A stretch of 64,000 nucleotides of DNA, from positions 1,335,001 to 1,399,000 of the forward strand of contig NZ_JAPENY010000002.1 in NCBI RefSeq assembly GCF_026341825.1, given 5' to 3'. Below the pieces are notes generated by a model. That model was not told the origin of the DNA. It made no database searches and worked only from the letters and a program-made list of their open reading frames with translations. Shown piece by piece: positions 22,474 to 31,512 of the stretch. Position 1 is the stretch's first letter, and every line of letters starts with the position of its first letter. The translations under genes were made by a program, and so were the position numbers. The DNA is from Streptomyces sp. NBC_00620. Lineage in GTDB: Bacteria > Actinomycetota > Actinomycetes > Streptomycetales > Streptomycetaceae.

Positions 22474-23274
22474 GTGCAGGTGGAGGCGGGGTCGGTGGCC
22501 GATTCCTTTCGGGAGAAGGGGCTGACACGACGGATTTTCCGGGATGAGACGCTGCTCGTCCTGGGGCTCTCGCTCGGCGCGAGCGGGGTTTCCGCGCTGA
22601 TCAGCTTTATCGGGTCGGTCACCAAACCAGGAGGGCTCGCGAATCAGGCGGCCACCATGAACGCCTCGGCCGCGCCCGGGCGTCCCTGGCTGGATCTGGC
22701 CTGGCAGCTCTTCGGAATCGCGTCGGCGCTGGTGCCCGTCGCGCTGGTCGCGCACTTCCTGCTGAGGGAGGGCGAGGGGCTGCGCGTGATCGGCTTCGAC
22801 CGCACGCGCCCCTGGCCGGACCTCGGGCGCGGGGCCGTGATCGCGGCGGTGATCGGCAGCACGGGCATCGCCTTCTATCTGGCGGCCCGGGGGTTCGGCG
22901 CCAACCTCACGGTGGTGCCCGAGGCGTTGCCCGACGTGTGGTGGAAATTCCCCGTGCTGATCATGTCCGCGATCCAGAACGCGGTCCTCGAAGAGGTGAT
23001 CGTCGTCGGGTATCTGCTGCGCCGCCTTGGCCAGTTGGGCTGGACGCCGGTCACCGCGCTGGTGGCGAGCTCGGTGCTGCGCGGCTCCTACCACCTCTAC
23101 CAGGGCATCGGCGGGTTCGTCGGCAACATGGCGATGGGCGTGGTCTTCGTCTACCTGTACCGGCGTTGGGGGCGAGTCGGGCCGTTGGTGGTGGCGCACT
23201 CGCTGCTCGACATCGGGGCATTCGTGGGGTACGCGCTGCTGGCGGGGAAGGTGGGGTGGCTGCCGACGGCGTGA
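22474..23274 (+). CDS. CPBP family intramembrane glutamic endopeptidase
   Basis: This 266-residue membrane protein with about seven helices carries the CPBP/Abi motifs EE (173-174 in VLEEVIVVGYLLRRL), R203-x3-H207 in VLRGSYHLYQG and H242-x3-D246 in AHSLLD. The family includes CAAX-prenyl proteases and bacteriocin-immunity proteins. Target unknown. The GTG start follows GGAGGCGGGA. Confidence 0.87.
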   Translation: MQVEAGSVADSFREKGLTRRIFRDETLLVLGLSLGASGVSALISFIGSVTKPGGLANQAATMNASAAPGRPWLDLAWQLFGIASALVPVALVAHFLLREGEGLRVIGFDRTRPWPDLGRGAVIAAVIGSTGIAFYLAARGFGANLTVVPEALPDVWWKFPVLIMSAIQNAVLEEVIVVGYLLRRLGQLGWTPVTALVASSVLRGSYHLYQGIGGFVGNMAMGVVFVYLYRRWGRVGPLVVAHSLLDIGAFVGYALLAGKVGWLPTA

Positions 23275-23301
23275 GGCGGTCCTGAAGCGCGTACGGAACT
23301 T

Positions 23302-23334
23302 GAAGGGGCGTACGGCATTCTCGTACGCCCCTTC
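23302..23334. terminator. Two-way terminator between convergent genes
   Basis: A perfect 13-bp stem GAAGGGGCGTACG / CGTACGCCCCTTC with a 7-base loop sits between the CPBP gene and the convergent PhzF gene. Confidence 0.85.
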
Positions 23335-23341
23335 GGTGCTG

Positions 23342-24175
23342 TCACGCGAGCAGTTCGCCCTCGATGACCGTGACCGCGCGGCCGGTGAGGAGTGTGCGGT
23401 CGCCGCGCAGTCGGGTGCGGACGAGACCGGAGCGTGCGGAGGCCTGCAGGCCGGTGAGGTCCGGGCGGCCCAGGCGCTCGGACCAGTAGGGCGCGAGGGC
23501 TGTGTGGGCGCTTCCCGTGACCGGGTCCTCGTCGATGCCGAGGTTCGGGAAGAAGCAGCGGGACACGAAGTCGTAGCCCTGGGAGGGGTCTTCGGCGCGG
23601 GCGGTCGCGATGATGCCGCGCTCGGAGTATCGCGCGAGAGCCTTGTGGCCGGGGGTGAGGCCGCGGACCGTCTTCTCGTCGGCGACCTCGATCAGCAGGT
23701 CGCCGATGTTCGGGCCGGTGTCGAAGACCGAGAGCGGCTGGGTACCGAGGGCCTCGGCGACCTTGTCCGGGATCTCGACCGGGGTGAGCGGCGCGGTGGG
23801 GAAGTCCAGCGTGATGGAACCGTCCTCGTGGGGGGTGGCGATGAGGACGCCGCTGAGCGTGGCGAACCGTACGGGTCCCTCGTGGGCGCCCGTGGTGTGC
23901 AGCACGTGGGCGGTTGCCAGCGTCGCGTGCCCGCACATCGCGACCTCGGCGACGGGGGTGAACCAGCGCAGCGCCCAGTCGGCCTCGCCGCCCTTGGGCA
24001 GGCGGTGGGCGAACGCCGTCTCGGCGTGGTTGACCTCCAGCGCCACGTTCTGGAGCCAGGCGTCGTCCGGGAAGGACGGGGACGACGCCGACGGGGACGG
24101 GTCGAGGAGGAGGACCCCGGCCGGGTTGCCGGTGAAGGGGCGGTCGGTGAAGGCGTCGACGATTCGAATGCGCAT
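23342..24175 (-). CDS. PhzF family isomerase/epimerase
   Basis: This 277-residue protein matches PhzF along its full length: GNPAGV (16-21), the catalytic glutamate E52 in HAETAF, the CGHAT loop (81-85) and a DPVTGSAH block in the second half. PhzF proteins isomerise small carboxylic acids without cofactor; the homologues outside phenazine clusters have unknown substrates. No phenazine genes are nearby. The start at 24175 begins MRIRIVDAFT, as in the family. Confidence 0.87.
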   Translation of the reverse strand: MRIRIVDAFTDRPFTGNPAGVLLLDPSPSASSPSFPDDAWLQNVALEVNHAETAFAHRLPKGGEADWALRWFTPVAEVAMCGHATLATAHVLHTTGAHEGPVRFATLSGVLIATPHEDGSITLDFPTAPLTPVEIPDKVAEALGTQPLSVFDTGPNIGDLLIEVADEKTVRGLTPGHKALARYSERGIIATARAEDPSQGYDFVSRCFFPNLGIDEDPVTGSAHTALAPYWSERLGRPDLTGLQASARSGLVRTRLRGDRTLLTGRAVTVIEGELLA

Positions 24176-24279
24176 GGGAGCGACGCTAACCGTCCCGCGA
24201 ATCCGCCGGCCAAGGCCAATTCCGTTGTACTGGACCGGTTCTGGGCGGGAGGGGCTCTGGCCGGGCCCGCACCGTGAGG

Positions 24280-26376
24280 TCAGCGCATGCTGTCGGGGTT
24301 CGTGACGCGCGGCAGTGCCTGCTCGGTCCAGATCGTCTTGCCCGGGGCCGTGTAGCGGGTTCCCCACGTCTGTGCGACCTGCGCGGTGATGAAGAGACCG
24401 CGTCCGCCCTCGTCGACCATGCCCGCGTGGCGCAGGTGCGGTGCGGCCGTGCCCGCGTCCCGTACCTCGCAGGTCAGGGTGCGGTCGTGGATCAGGCGGA
24501 GTTCAAGTGGCGGGCTGCCGTACTTGACCGCGTTGGTGACGAGTTCGCTGACGATGAGCTGGGTGTTGAAGGCTGTCTCGTCGTCCACGTGCCAGGCGGC
24601 GAGCTGCCCGCGGGTGCGGTGTCGGGCGAGGGCCACGGCGGCGGGGTCGGGGTCGAGCGGCCACGCGGCGAACCGGTCGGGGGGAAAGGACCGGGTGCGC
24701 GCGACGATCATCGCGGCATCGCCGGCGCCCAGACCTGCCGGGAGCGCGTAGACGAGGGCGTCGCAGAGGTCCTGCAGCGGGCGCTCGCGGTAGTCCGGCG
24801 CCGACGCCAACGGACCTGAGGACTCCGCGAGATACGCGGTGAGCAGCGGGTCACTCGTGAACACCAGGACGCTGCCGTCCGGCACCTCGACGTCGACGGC
24901 GGCGAAGGGCGCGCCCTCCATCGTGCCCAGCCGCGGCCCGGCAGGTGCGCCGGGGACGGTCACCGTGCGGTCGGGGCGCACGACGAGGGGAGCCAGGTGG
25001 CCGCCTGCCGCCATCGTGAACATGCCGGTAAGAGGGTCGTGTACCGCGTACACACAGTCGGCGGTGAGCGCCTCGCGGCGCAGCGGATCGCCGAACGGGA
25101 GATGCGACCGTTCGGCCGCGAGTTGTCCCGCCGTGTGGTGCAGACGGGCGAGGAGTTCGTCGGGGGCGAGGTCGAACGCCGACAGGGAGCGTACGGCGGT
25201 GCGCAGCTGCCCCATGGTCGCGGCCGCGTTCAGACCGCGCCCCGACACCTTGCCGACGACGAGGGCGGTACGGGCGCCGGACAGGGCGATGGTGTCGTAC
25301 CAGGCGCCCGGATCGGCGCCGGTGACGGAGAGGTAGGCGGTCTCCAGCGACGGGTGGGTCACCGGGCGGCGGGGCAGCAGCTGGCGCTGGACCGTGGCGG
25401 CGACCGTGTGCTCCCGGATGTAGCGCCGCGCGTTGTCGATGCACAACGCCGTGTGTGTGGCCAGCTCGGCCGCGAGCTCCCGGTCGCCCTCGTCGAAGGG
25501 AGGGGAGTTTCCGCTGCGGTACAGGCTGACCACGCCGAGGGCCGCGTCGCGCAGCGCCAGGGGAACCACGAGGAGGGAGTGGGCCCCCGAGGAGTGGATG
25601 GCCTCCGCGCGCGGGGGATCGACGGACAGCCACGGTGCGGTCGGACGGAGCGCGACCACGCGTGGACGCAGGTCCGTCAGGGCTTGGGTGAAAGGGGTCG
25701 GAGCCGGCAGCCGGCGGACGTCGCCCACCGGATGGGCCTGCGGCGGCCGTGCCCGGTTGCTGCGGAACGCGGTGCGCATCAGGGGCGTGCCCGTGGGCAG
25801 CGGGGCCTGCGGCGGGTCGTCACCGCGGATCACGGCCTCCACCACCTCCACGATCGCGATGTCGGCGAACGCGGGGACCACGGTCGGGACGAGTTCCTCG
25901 CCGGTCACGGCCGGATCCAGAGTGCGTCCCACGTACCGGCGTACGGAGTCGAGCACCTCGCTTCGGGTACGGGCGCGTTCCCGTGCGGTGACGTCGATCG
26001 CGGTGACGGCCACTCCCAGCACCGACCCGCGCGGGCTCTGCAGGCGCAGCGCGCTGATCTCGAAGTGCCGCTCCTGCGGTGGGTCCCCTTTGACACGCGC
26101 CCGGACGACGCGCTGCAGCAGGGGGGCTCCGCTGTCCAGCACCTCGCGCAGGAGTGCCTCCAGGGCGCCGCCTTCGACGATGTCGTAGACATCGCGGACC
26201 GGGCGTCCCTGCAGTTCGTCCGAGGGACCGCCACGCATGAGGGGGGTGGCGGTGTTGACCCGTACCACCCGCAGATCGGTGTCCAGCAGGTGGAGCCCGA
26301 TCGGTGACTGCGTGAACAGCGCCTCCAGCATCGAGATCGCCGTCTCGTCCACTTGCCGGCCGGGGTCGTGCGCCAC
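24280..26376 (-). CDS. PAS-GAF-SpoIIE-HATPase regulatory protein with an altered phosphatase site
   Basis: This is a protein of about 698 residues with a PAS domain (about 15-135), GAF domain (140-320), SpoIIE/PP2C-like domain (335-560) and a HATPase anti-sigma-kinase-like domain (570-695; E611 and N615 in the N box, GGRGL 657-661). In active relatives the phosphatase has GGDWYD and GDVSGHG; here these are PGAWYD (356-361) and GKVSGRG (375-381), so two metal-binding aspartates are missing. GTG 26376 has GGAGG 8 bases upstream; GTG 26418 is an alternative. Such proteins usually control anti-anti-sigma factors in stress responses. Confidence 0.85.
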   Translation of the reverse strand: MAHDPGRQVDETAISMLEALFTQSPIGLHLLDTDLRVVRVNTATPLMRGGPSDELQGRPVRDVYDIVEGGALEALLREVLDSGAPLLQRVVRARVKGDPPQERHFEISALRLQSPRGSVLGVAVTAIDVTARERARTRSEVLDSVRRYVGRTLDPAVTGEELVPTVVPAFADIAIVEVVEAVIRGDDPPQAPLPTGTPLMRTAFRSNRARPPQAHPVGDVRRLPAPTPFTQALTDLRPRVVALRPTAPWLSVDPPRAEAIHSSGAHSLLVVPLALRDAALGVVSLYRSGNSPPFDEGDRELAAELATHTALCIDNARRYIREHTVAATVQRQLLPRRPVTHPSLETAYLSVTGADPGAWYDTIALSGARTALVVGKVSGRGLNAAATMGQLRTAVRSLSAFDLAPDELLARLHHTAGQLAAERSHLPFGDPLRREALTADCVYAVHDPLTGMFTMAAGGHLAPLVVRPDRTVTVPGAPAGPRLGTMEGAPFAAVDVEVPDGSVLVFTSDPLLTAYLAESSGPLASAPDYRERPLQDLCDALVYALPAGLGAGDAAMIVARTRSFPPDRFAAWPLDPDPAAVALARHRTRGQLAAWHVDDETAFNTQLIVSELVTNAVKYGSPPLELRLIHDRTLTCEVRDAGTAAPHLRHAGMVDEGGRGLFITAQVAQTWGTRYTAPGKTIWTEQALPRVTNPDSMR

Positions 26377-26655
26377 GGGGACCACCTCCGAGCTCCCATT
26401 GCGCTTGCTCCGGCGCACGGCTGCCCCACATCCGGGCGCGCTTCCAGCGTGCTCCGCGGTCGGCGCGCTCGCACCCGCAGAGCGCCCGGCCGCGCTGAAG
26501 GAGCTGGCGGGACGACCCGTTCTCCGGCGCCGGAGAACTCACCCGTGCCGGGGGAGGCCGGCGCGCCCCGGCGCGGCGAGGGTGGCGGATGCGGGGCGCA
26601 CGGCGCCCGGGACGCTCGGGTGCCCGGGACGCTCCTGCCGGAAGGAACCACTGAT

Positions 26656-28476
26656 ATGCGACGTTATCCCCCGATCGCGGACCATGGGCTGGTCGGAGAC
26701 CTGCAGACCGCCGCGCTGGTCTCCTCCGACGGCACGGTCGACTGGCTGTGTGCGCCCAGGTTCGACTCGCCCAGCGTGTTCGCCTCGCTCCTCGACCACG
26801 ACCGCGGCGGGCACTTCACCGTCGCCGCCGACACCCAACGCCCCCCGGTGCAGCTGTACTTGCAGGACACCGCGATCCTGGTGACCCGTTTCCTCGGGGA
26901 GGCGGGAGTGGGCGAGGTGATCGACTTCATGCCGGTGGACCACCCGGAGCGCCCGGCGGCCCGGCACCGGCTGGTCAGGATCCTGAGGGCGACCCGTGGC
27001 CAGGTCCGCTTCTCCCTGGAGTGCCGGCCCCGCTTCGACTACGGCCGAGCCGGGCACCGCACCGACGTGGGCGAGGACGCGGTCCGCTTCGACGCTCCCG
27101 GCGCCCAGGCGTCGCTGCAGACGGCCGGTCCCATCAGGTGGAGCAGGGAAGGGGACGACGTACGCAGCGAACTCACCCTGGCCGAGGGCGAGTTCGCCGC
27201 CGTAGTGCTGACAGTGGGTGATGCGGACGACGCGCCCTTGCCGCCGCTGACGGAGGCGGACGTGAGGACGTTGTTCAAGGGGACCCGGGACTTCTGGCAC
27301 GCGTGGGTTCGCCGCAGCCGGTACCGCGGGCGCTGGCAGGACATGGTGAACAGGTCGGCCATCACGCTGAAACTGCTCACGTACGCGCCGACCGGGGCGC
27401 CCGTCGCGGCGCCCACCATGGGGCTGCCCGAGCAGATCGGCGGCACACGCAACTGGGACTACCGCTACACCTGGATACGGGACGGCTCGTTGTCGGTCGG
27501 TGCTCTGCTGGGACTCGGTTACCTCGAGGAGGCCCACGCGTTCAGCAGGTGGCTCGGTGACCGGGTCCGGGCGGGCCGCACCGTGAGCGGCGAGCCCCTG
27601 CAGATCATGTACCGCATCGACGGGGAACCGGATCTGCCGGAGGAGGTTCTCGACCATTTCGAGGGCTACCAGGGATCGGCGCCGGTACGGGTGGGCAACG
27701 GCGCCGCGGGCCAGCTCCAGCTCGACATCTACGGTGAGGCGGCGCTGGCACTGGCGCAAGGAGTGGAGGACGCTCGCCAAGTGCCGCCGTACGAGGGCTG
27801 GAAGGCCCTGTCCGGGGTGCTCGACTGGCTGGTGAAGGCCTGGGACCGGCCCGACGAGGGGATCTGGGAGACCCGGGGCGGACAGAAGGACTTCACCTAC
27901 AGCCGCGTCATGTGCTGGACCGCCTTCGACCGGGGCATCCGGATGGCCCGTGAATTCGCCCGGCCCGCCGACACCGCGGGATGGGGCGCGGCACGGGACA
28001 ACATCATGGGCCAGGTCATGGAGCGCGGCTGGAGCACGGAGCGCCGGGCGTTCGTGCAGGAGTACGGGGACACCACCCTCGATGCCTCCCTGCTGCTCAT
28101 GCCCTCCGTCGGTTTCATCTCGCCGAAGGATCCGCGCTGGCTGTCCACGATGGAGGCGATGGAACAGGAACTCGTCTCCGACAGCCTTGTCCATCGGTAC
28201 GACCCGGCGGCGTCCCCGGACGGACTGCGCGGCAGCGAGGGCACGTTCTCCCTGTGCAGCTTCCTGTACGTCGACGCGCTCGCGCAGGCGGGGCAGCTCG
28301 GTCCGGCCAGGTATGCCTTCGACAAGATGCTCACCTACGCCAACCACGCGGGTCTGTTCGCCGAGGAGATCGGTCCGACGGGGGACCAGCTCGGGAACTT
28401 CCCGCAGGCCTTCACGCACTTGGCGCTGATCACGGCCGCCCTCTCGCTGGATCACCAGATGGACGCCGCCCGCTGA
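26656..28476 (+). CDS. Glycoside hydrolase family 15 protein (glucoamylase/trehalase type)
   Basis: This 606-residue cytoplasmic enzyme without signal peptide has an N-terminal beta-sandwich starting PPIADHGLVGDLQTAALVS and an (alpha/alpha)6 barrel with IGGTRNWDYRYTWIRDG (261-277), the catalytic-acid segment DEGIWETRG (400-408) and SEGTFSLCSF (527-536). The actinobacterial members include GH15 trehalases as well as glucoamylases, so the substrate is an alpha-glucoside that cannot be fixed by sequence. GAAGGA lies 9 bases before ATG 26656. It is divergent from the SpoIIE gene, sharing a 279-bp control region. Confidence 0.86.
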   Translation: MRRYPPIADHGLVGDLQTAALVSSDGTVDWLCAPRFDSPSVFASLLDHDRGGHFTVAADTQRPPVQLYLQDTAILVTRFLGEAGVGEVIDFMPVDHPERPAARHRLVRILRATRGQVRFSLECRPRFDYGRAGHRTDVGEDAVRFDAPGAQASLQTAGPIRWSREGDDVRSELTLAEGEFAAVVLTVGDADDAPLPPLTEADVRTLFKGTRDFWHAWVRRSRYRGRWQDMVNRSAITLKLLTYAPTGAPVAAPTMGLPEQIGGTRNWDYRYTWIRDGSLSVGALLGLGYLEEAHAFSRWLGDRVRAGRTVSGEPLQIMYRIDGEPDLPEEVLDHFEGYQGSAPVRVGNGAAGQLQLDIYGEAALALAQGVEDARQVPPYEGWKALSGVLDWLVKAWDRPDEGIWETRGGQKDFTYSRVMCWTAFDRGIRMAREFARPADTAGWGAARDNIMGQVMERGWSTERRAFVQEYGDTTLDASLLLMPSVGFISPKDPRWLSTMEAMEQELVSDSLVHRYDPAASPDGLRGSEGTFSLCSFLYVDALAQAGQLGPARYAFDKMLTYANHAGLFAEEIGPTGDQLGNFPQAFTHLALITAALSLDHQMDAAR

Positions 28477-28627
28477 AGGCCGCGGGTCTTTCAACGGACC
28501 CGCAGAAGCGTGCGCTGGGCCCAGGGCCTCCGGGCGAGGCACCGGGCCCGGCGCGCACATGCACAGGAACGCTGGGATGCTGAAAGGAGCGCTGCCCATG
28601 ACCTGACGAACAACGGCGGTGAGTTCC

Positions 28628-31315
28628 ATGGCTGGGTTGGCGGAGAACGGTCAGGAAGCGGCCACGCCGGGCGCCGATCCCAGGGGAGACCCGTTTCTGC
28701 GTACGCGGTTCGCGATACCGACGCCCCCTGCGACGTTCCTGCGGCGGGAGCGGTTGGTCAGCCACCTCGACCAGGCACTTCTGACACCGCTGACCGTGGT
28801 CAATGGAGCCGCGGGGGCGGGCAAGACCCTGCTGGTCGCCGACTGGACCGCGGCACGGGACACGTCCGTCGCCTGGCTCACCACCGAAGCGGACCAGGGG
28901 TGCGGAACGTTCTGGGCGTATCTGCTCCAGGCCCTGCGCGTCTCCGGTGTGCCGCTGCCCGCCGAGGTCGGGTTCCCCGCGGACGCGAGCCGTGTGGACC
29001 ACGCGCTGTTGGCGCGGCTCGCCGCCGCACTGAGCGACCGGGACGCGCCCGCGATCGTGGTGCTCGACGCGTACGACCGGGTGACCGACCCGGAGATCGC
29101 GGAGCAGCTGGAGTTCGTCCTGCACCACTCGGGACGGGGCATGCGCCTGATTCTCGTCACCCGCACCGAACCGCTGCTGCCGCTGCACCGCTACCGAGCG
29201 GCCGGCGACATGACGGAGATCAGGGACGCCGAGCTGGCATTCACCCTCGACGAAGCGGCCGTACTGCTGGAGTCGCACGGGCTGCGCCTTCCCGTGCCCG
29301 CTGCGCGCACCCTCGTGGAGCGCACCCGGGGATGGGCCGTCGGACTGCGGCTGTGCGCCCTGGCCGCGCGGGAGAGCCCGGATCCCGAGAGGTATCTGAA
29401 GGAGTTCGAGGCCGAAGACACCACGGTCGCCGACTTCCTGCTCGCGGAGGTGCTCGAGCGGCAGAGCCCCGAGACGCAGGACCTCCTCCTGCGGGTCAGC
29501 GTCCTCGAGCGCTTCTGTCCCGAGCTGGCCAACGCGCTGACGGAGAGAACCGATGCGGTGTCCATCCTGGCCGCGCTGCACCGCGAGAACGCGTTCGTCG
29601 AGCACCTCGGGCACGCCTCGTACCGCCTCCACCCGCTGTTCGGGGAGATCCTCCGTGCCCATCTGCGGGCGCGGTCTCCCGGCCTCGAGCCCGAACTCCA
29701 CCGGCGGGCCGCGGTCTGGCTGCGGGACTCCGGATCCCTCGCGGAGACACTCGGTCACGGTGCGGCCGCGGGCGACTGGGAGTTCACGGCCGGTGCCCTC
29801 GTCGACGATCTCGCCATCGGCCAGCTCTTCACCGGCCTGCGCCGCGACGACCTGGCCGAACTTTTCTCACGGATGGGGCCCGAGGCCACCAGCCCCGCCA
29901 CGGAACTGGTCCACGCGGCCCGTGAACTGTCCGGGTGCGACCTCGACCGGGGCCTGACCCACCTGCAGCACGCCCAGCAGAGTCTTGCGGGGCAGCAGAT
30001 GCCGGCCGGGGACGGCTCGACCGGCCTCGCGGCGGCCCAGCTGAGCTGCGCCCTCCTGGAAGCCCTGGCGGCCCGGCTGACCGGTTCGCCGGACAGGGCG
30101 GAAATGGCGGCGGAGGCGGCCGAGAGACTCCAGGAGCGGATACCCACCCGCCTTCTGGAAGAGCATCCCGAACTCACCGCTCTCCTCATGACCCATCTCG
30201 GCTCGACGCGGCTGTGGGCCGGGCGCTTCGACGGCGCACGTGCCGCTCTCACCACGGCGGCAGGCTCCTCCGGGGGAGCTTCGACGGCACTTCCGCGCGG
30301 GGAGTCCCTGGGGCATCTGGCCTTGATCGACTACTTGAACGGCTGGCTCGGCAGGGCGGAACGCAAGGCCCTGGCGGCGCTGCACACGGCGGAGCGGTTC
30401 AGTCTGCCTCGGGCGTCCGGCTCCGGCCTCGGCCTACTGGTCCTGGCCGCCGTCGCGGTCGACCGGAACGAACTGGGTGGGGCTCAGGACCTCCTCGACG
30501 AGGCCGCCGACCCGCACCGCGAGATGCGGGACCCGGTGACGGAAGCGGGGCGGTCCATCGCCACCTCCGGTCTGCTGTCTGCGAAGGGTCACACGCAAGC
30601 CGCGCTCGCAGCGACGGAACAGGCGGTCACCGCCGACGTGGTCTCCCCCTGGGCGGTGGGACACACCGCGCTGGTCGCCTCCGCCGTACACCTGGCGGAA
30701 GGCAGGCCGGAGACTGCCGCCGAGCTGCTGCAGGCGGTGCCCGACGGCCAGGTGGCGTGCGTCGTGGGGGCCGCGCGGGCTCAGCTCGCCGCGGGCAGGC
30801 CCGCAGAGGCGATCGACCTGCTCGACGGCTTGCACCCCGAGGGCCGCCTCGGCCCCGCGGTGACCGTCCGGGCCTCGCTGGTGAGGGCGCGTGCCGCCGA
30901 CGAGGCGGGGGACTTCGCCGCCTCGCGCAGGCTCGTCGTCCAGGCCCTCCACGAGGCCCGGCGTGAGCGGCTGCGGCGTCCCTTCATCGAAGCCGGGCCG
31001 TGGATCCGGCCTCTGCTGGGCCTCGTACCGATGCGCGGCCTTGCCGCGGGCTGGCTCACGCCTGGTCCGACACCGCGCGGCGGTCCGCACCCGCCCAAGG
31101 ACCAGCCTCCCGCGCCTGTCGTGGAGGAGCTGACCGGACGCGAGCGCGATGTGCTGCAACGGCTGGCCCAGATGATGTCGACGGACGAGATCGCCGCCGA
31201 TCTGTATGTCTCGGTGAACACGGTCAAGACCCACCTCAAGAGCGTCTACCGGAAGCTGGCGGTGAACCGGCGTCACGACGCGGTGCTCCGCGGGCGCGAG
31301 CTGGGGCTGCTGTGA
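28628..31315 (+). CDS. MalT-like LuxR-family ATP-dependent regulator
   Basis: This 895-residue signal-transduction ATPase of the LAL/MalT type has a Walker A GAAGAGKT (60-67), an NB-ARC-like core with VVLDAYDRV as Walker B region, TPR-like helical repeats (about 330-800) and a C-terminal LuxR helix-turn-helix (about 835-895, ELTGRERDVLQRLAQMMSTD). The inducer would bind the helical repeats. GTG 28619 is an alternative start. The next gene is a DHA2 exporter, a likely target. Confidence 0.87.
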   Translation: MAGLAENGQEAATPGADPRGDPFLRTRFAIPTPPATFLRRERLVSHLDQALLTPLTVVNGAAGAGKTLLVADWTAARDTSVAWLTTEADQGCGTFWAYLLQALRVSGVPLPAEVGFPADASRVDHALLARLAAALSDRDAPAIVVLDAYDRVTDPEIAEQLEFVLHHSGRGMRLILVTRTEPLLPLHRYRAAGDMTEIRDAELAFTLDEAAVLLESHGLRLPVPAARTLVERTRGWAVGLRLCALAARESPDPERYLKEFEAEDTTVADFLLAEVLERQSPETQDLLLRVSVLERFCPELANALTERTDAVSILAALHRENAFVEHLGHASYRLHPLFGEILRAHLRARSPGLEPELHRRAAVWLRDSGSLAETLGHGAAAGDWEFTAGALVDDLAIGQLFTGLRRDDLAELFSRMGPEATSPATELVHAARELSGCDLDRGLTHLQHAQQSLAGQQMPAGDGSTGLAAAQLSCALLEALAARLTGSPDRAEMAAEAAERLQERIPTRLLEEHPELTALLMTHLGSTRLWAGRFDGARAALTTAAGSSGGASTALPRGESLGHLALIDYLNGWLGRAERKALAALHTAERFSLPRASGSGLGLLVLAAVAVDRNELGGAQDLLDEAADPHREMRDPVTEAGRSIATSGLLSAKGHTQAALAATEQAVTADVVSPWAVGHTALVASAVHLAEGRPETAAELLQAVPDGQVACVVGAARAQLAAGRPAEAIDLLDGLHPEGRLGPAVTVRASLVRARAADEAGDFAASRRLVVQALHEARRERLRRPFIEAGPWIRPLLGLVPMRGLAAGWLTPGPTPRGGPHPPKDQPPAPVVEELTGRERDVLQRLAQMMSTDEIAADLYVSVNTVKTHLKSVYRKLAVNRRHDAVLRGRELGLL

Positions 31316-31325
31316 CCGTCTCGGC

Positions 31326-31360
31326 GTGAGCGGTGAGCGGTGAGCGGTGAGCGGTGAGCG
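31326..31360. repeat. Five perfect copies of the heptamer GTGAGCG
   Basis: The heptamer repeats start 11 bases after the regulator's stop codon and end before the exporter. Repeat-driven length change is likely. A reading frame that starts inside them (31354) is not used. Confidence 0.93.
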
Positions 31361-31512
31361 GTGCACGGGCTCGCGCGGCTCGTCCGGCTCGCCCGTGGTG
31401 GGTGAGGCGCAGGGGGAGTTCTTCGGCTGCGATAGGGGTGGCGGCAGGGAACGTACCCGCCGCTGCCCGGCCGACTCCGCCGGCGTCCCGGGCCGACTCG
31501 GAGGTGGACACC

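Noticed and set aside
23342..24175. Phenazine biosynthesis gene phzF
   Set aside because: No other phenazine genes are nearby; PhzF-like proteins are common outside such clusters.
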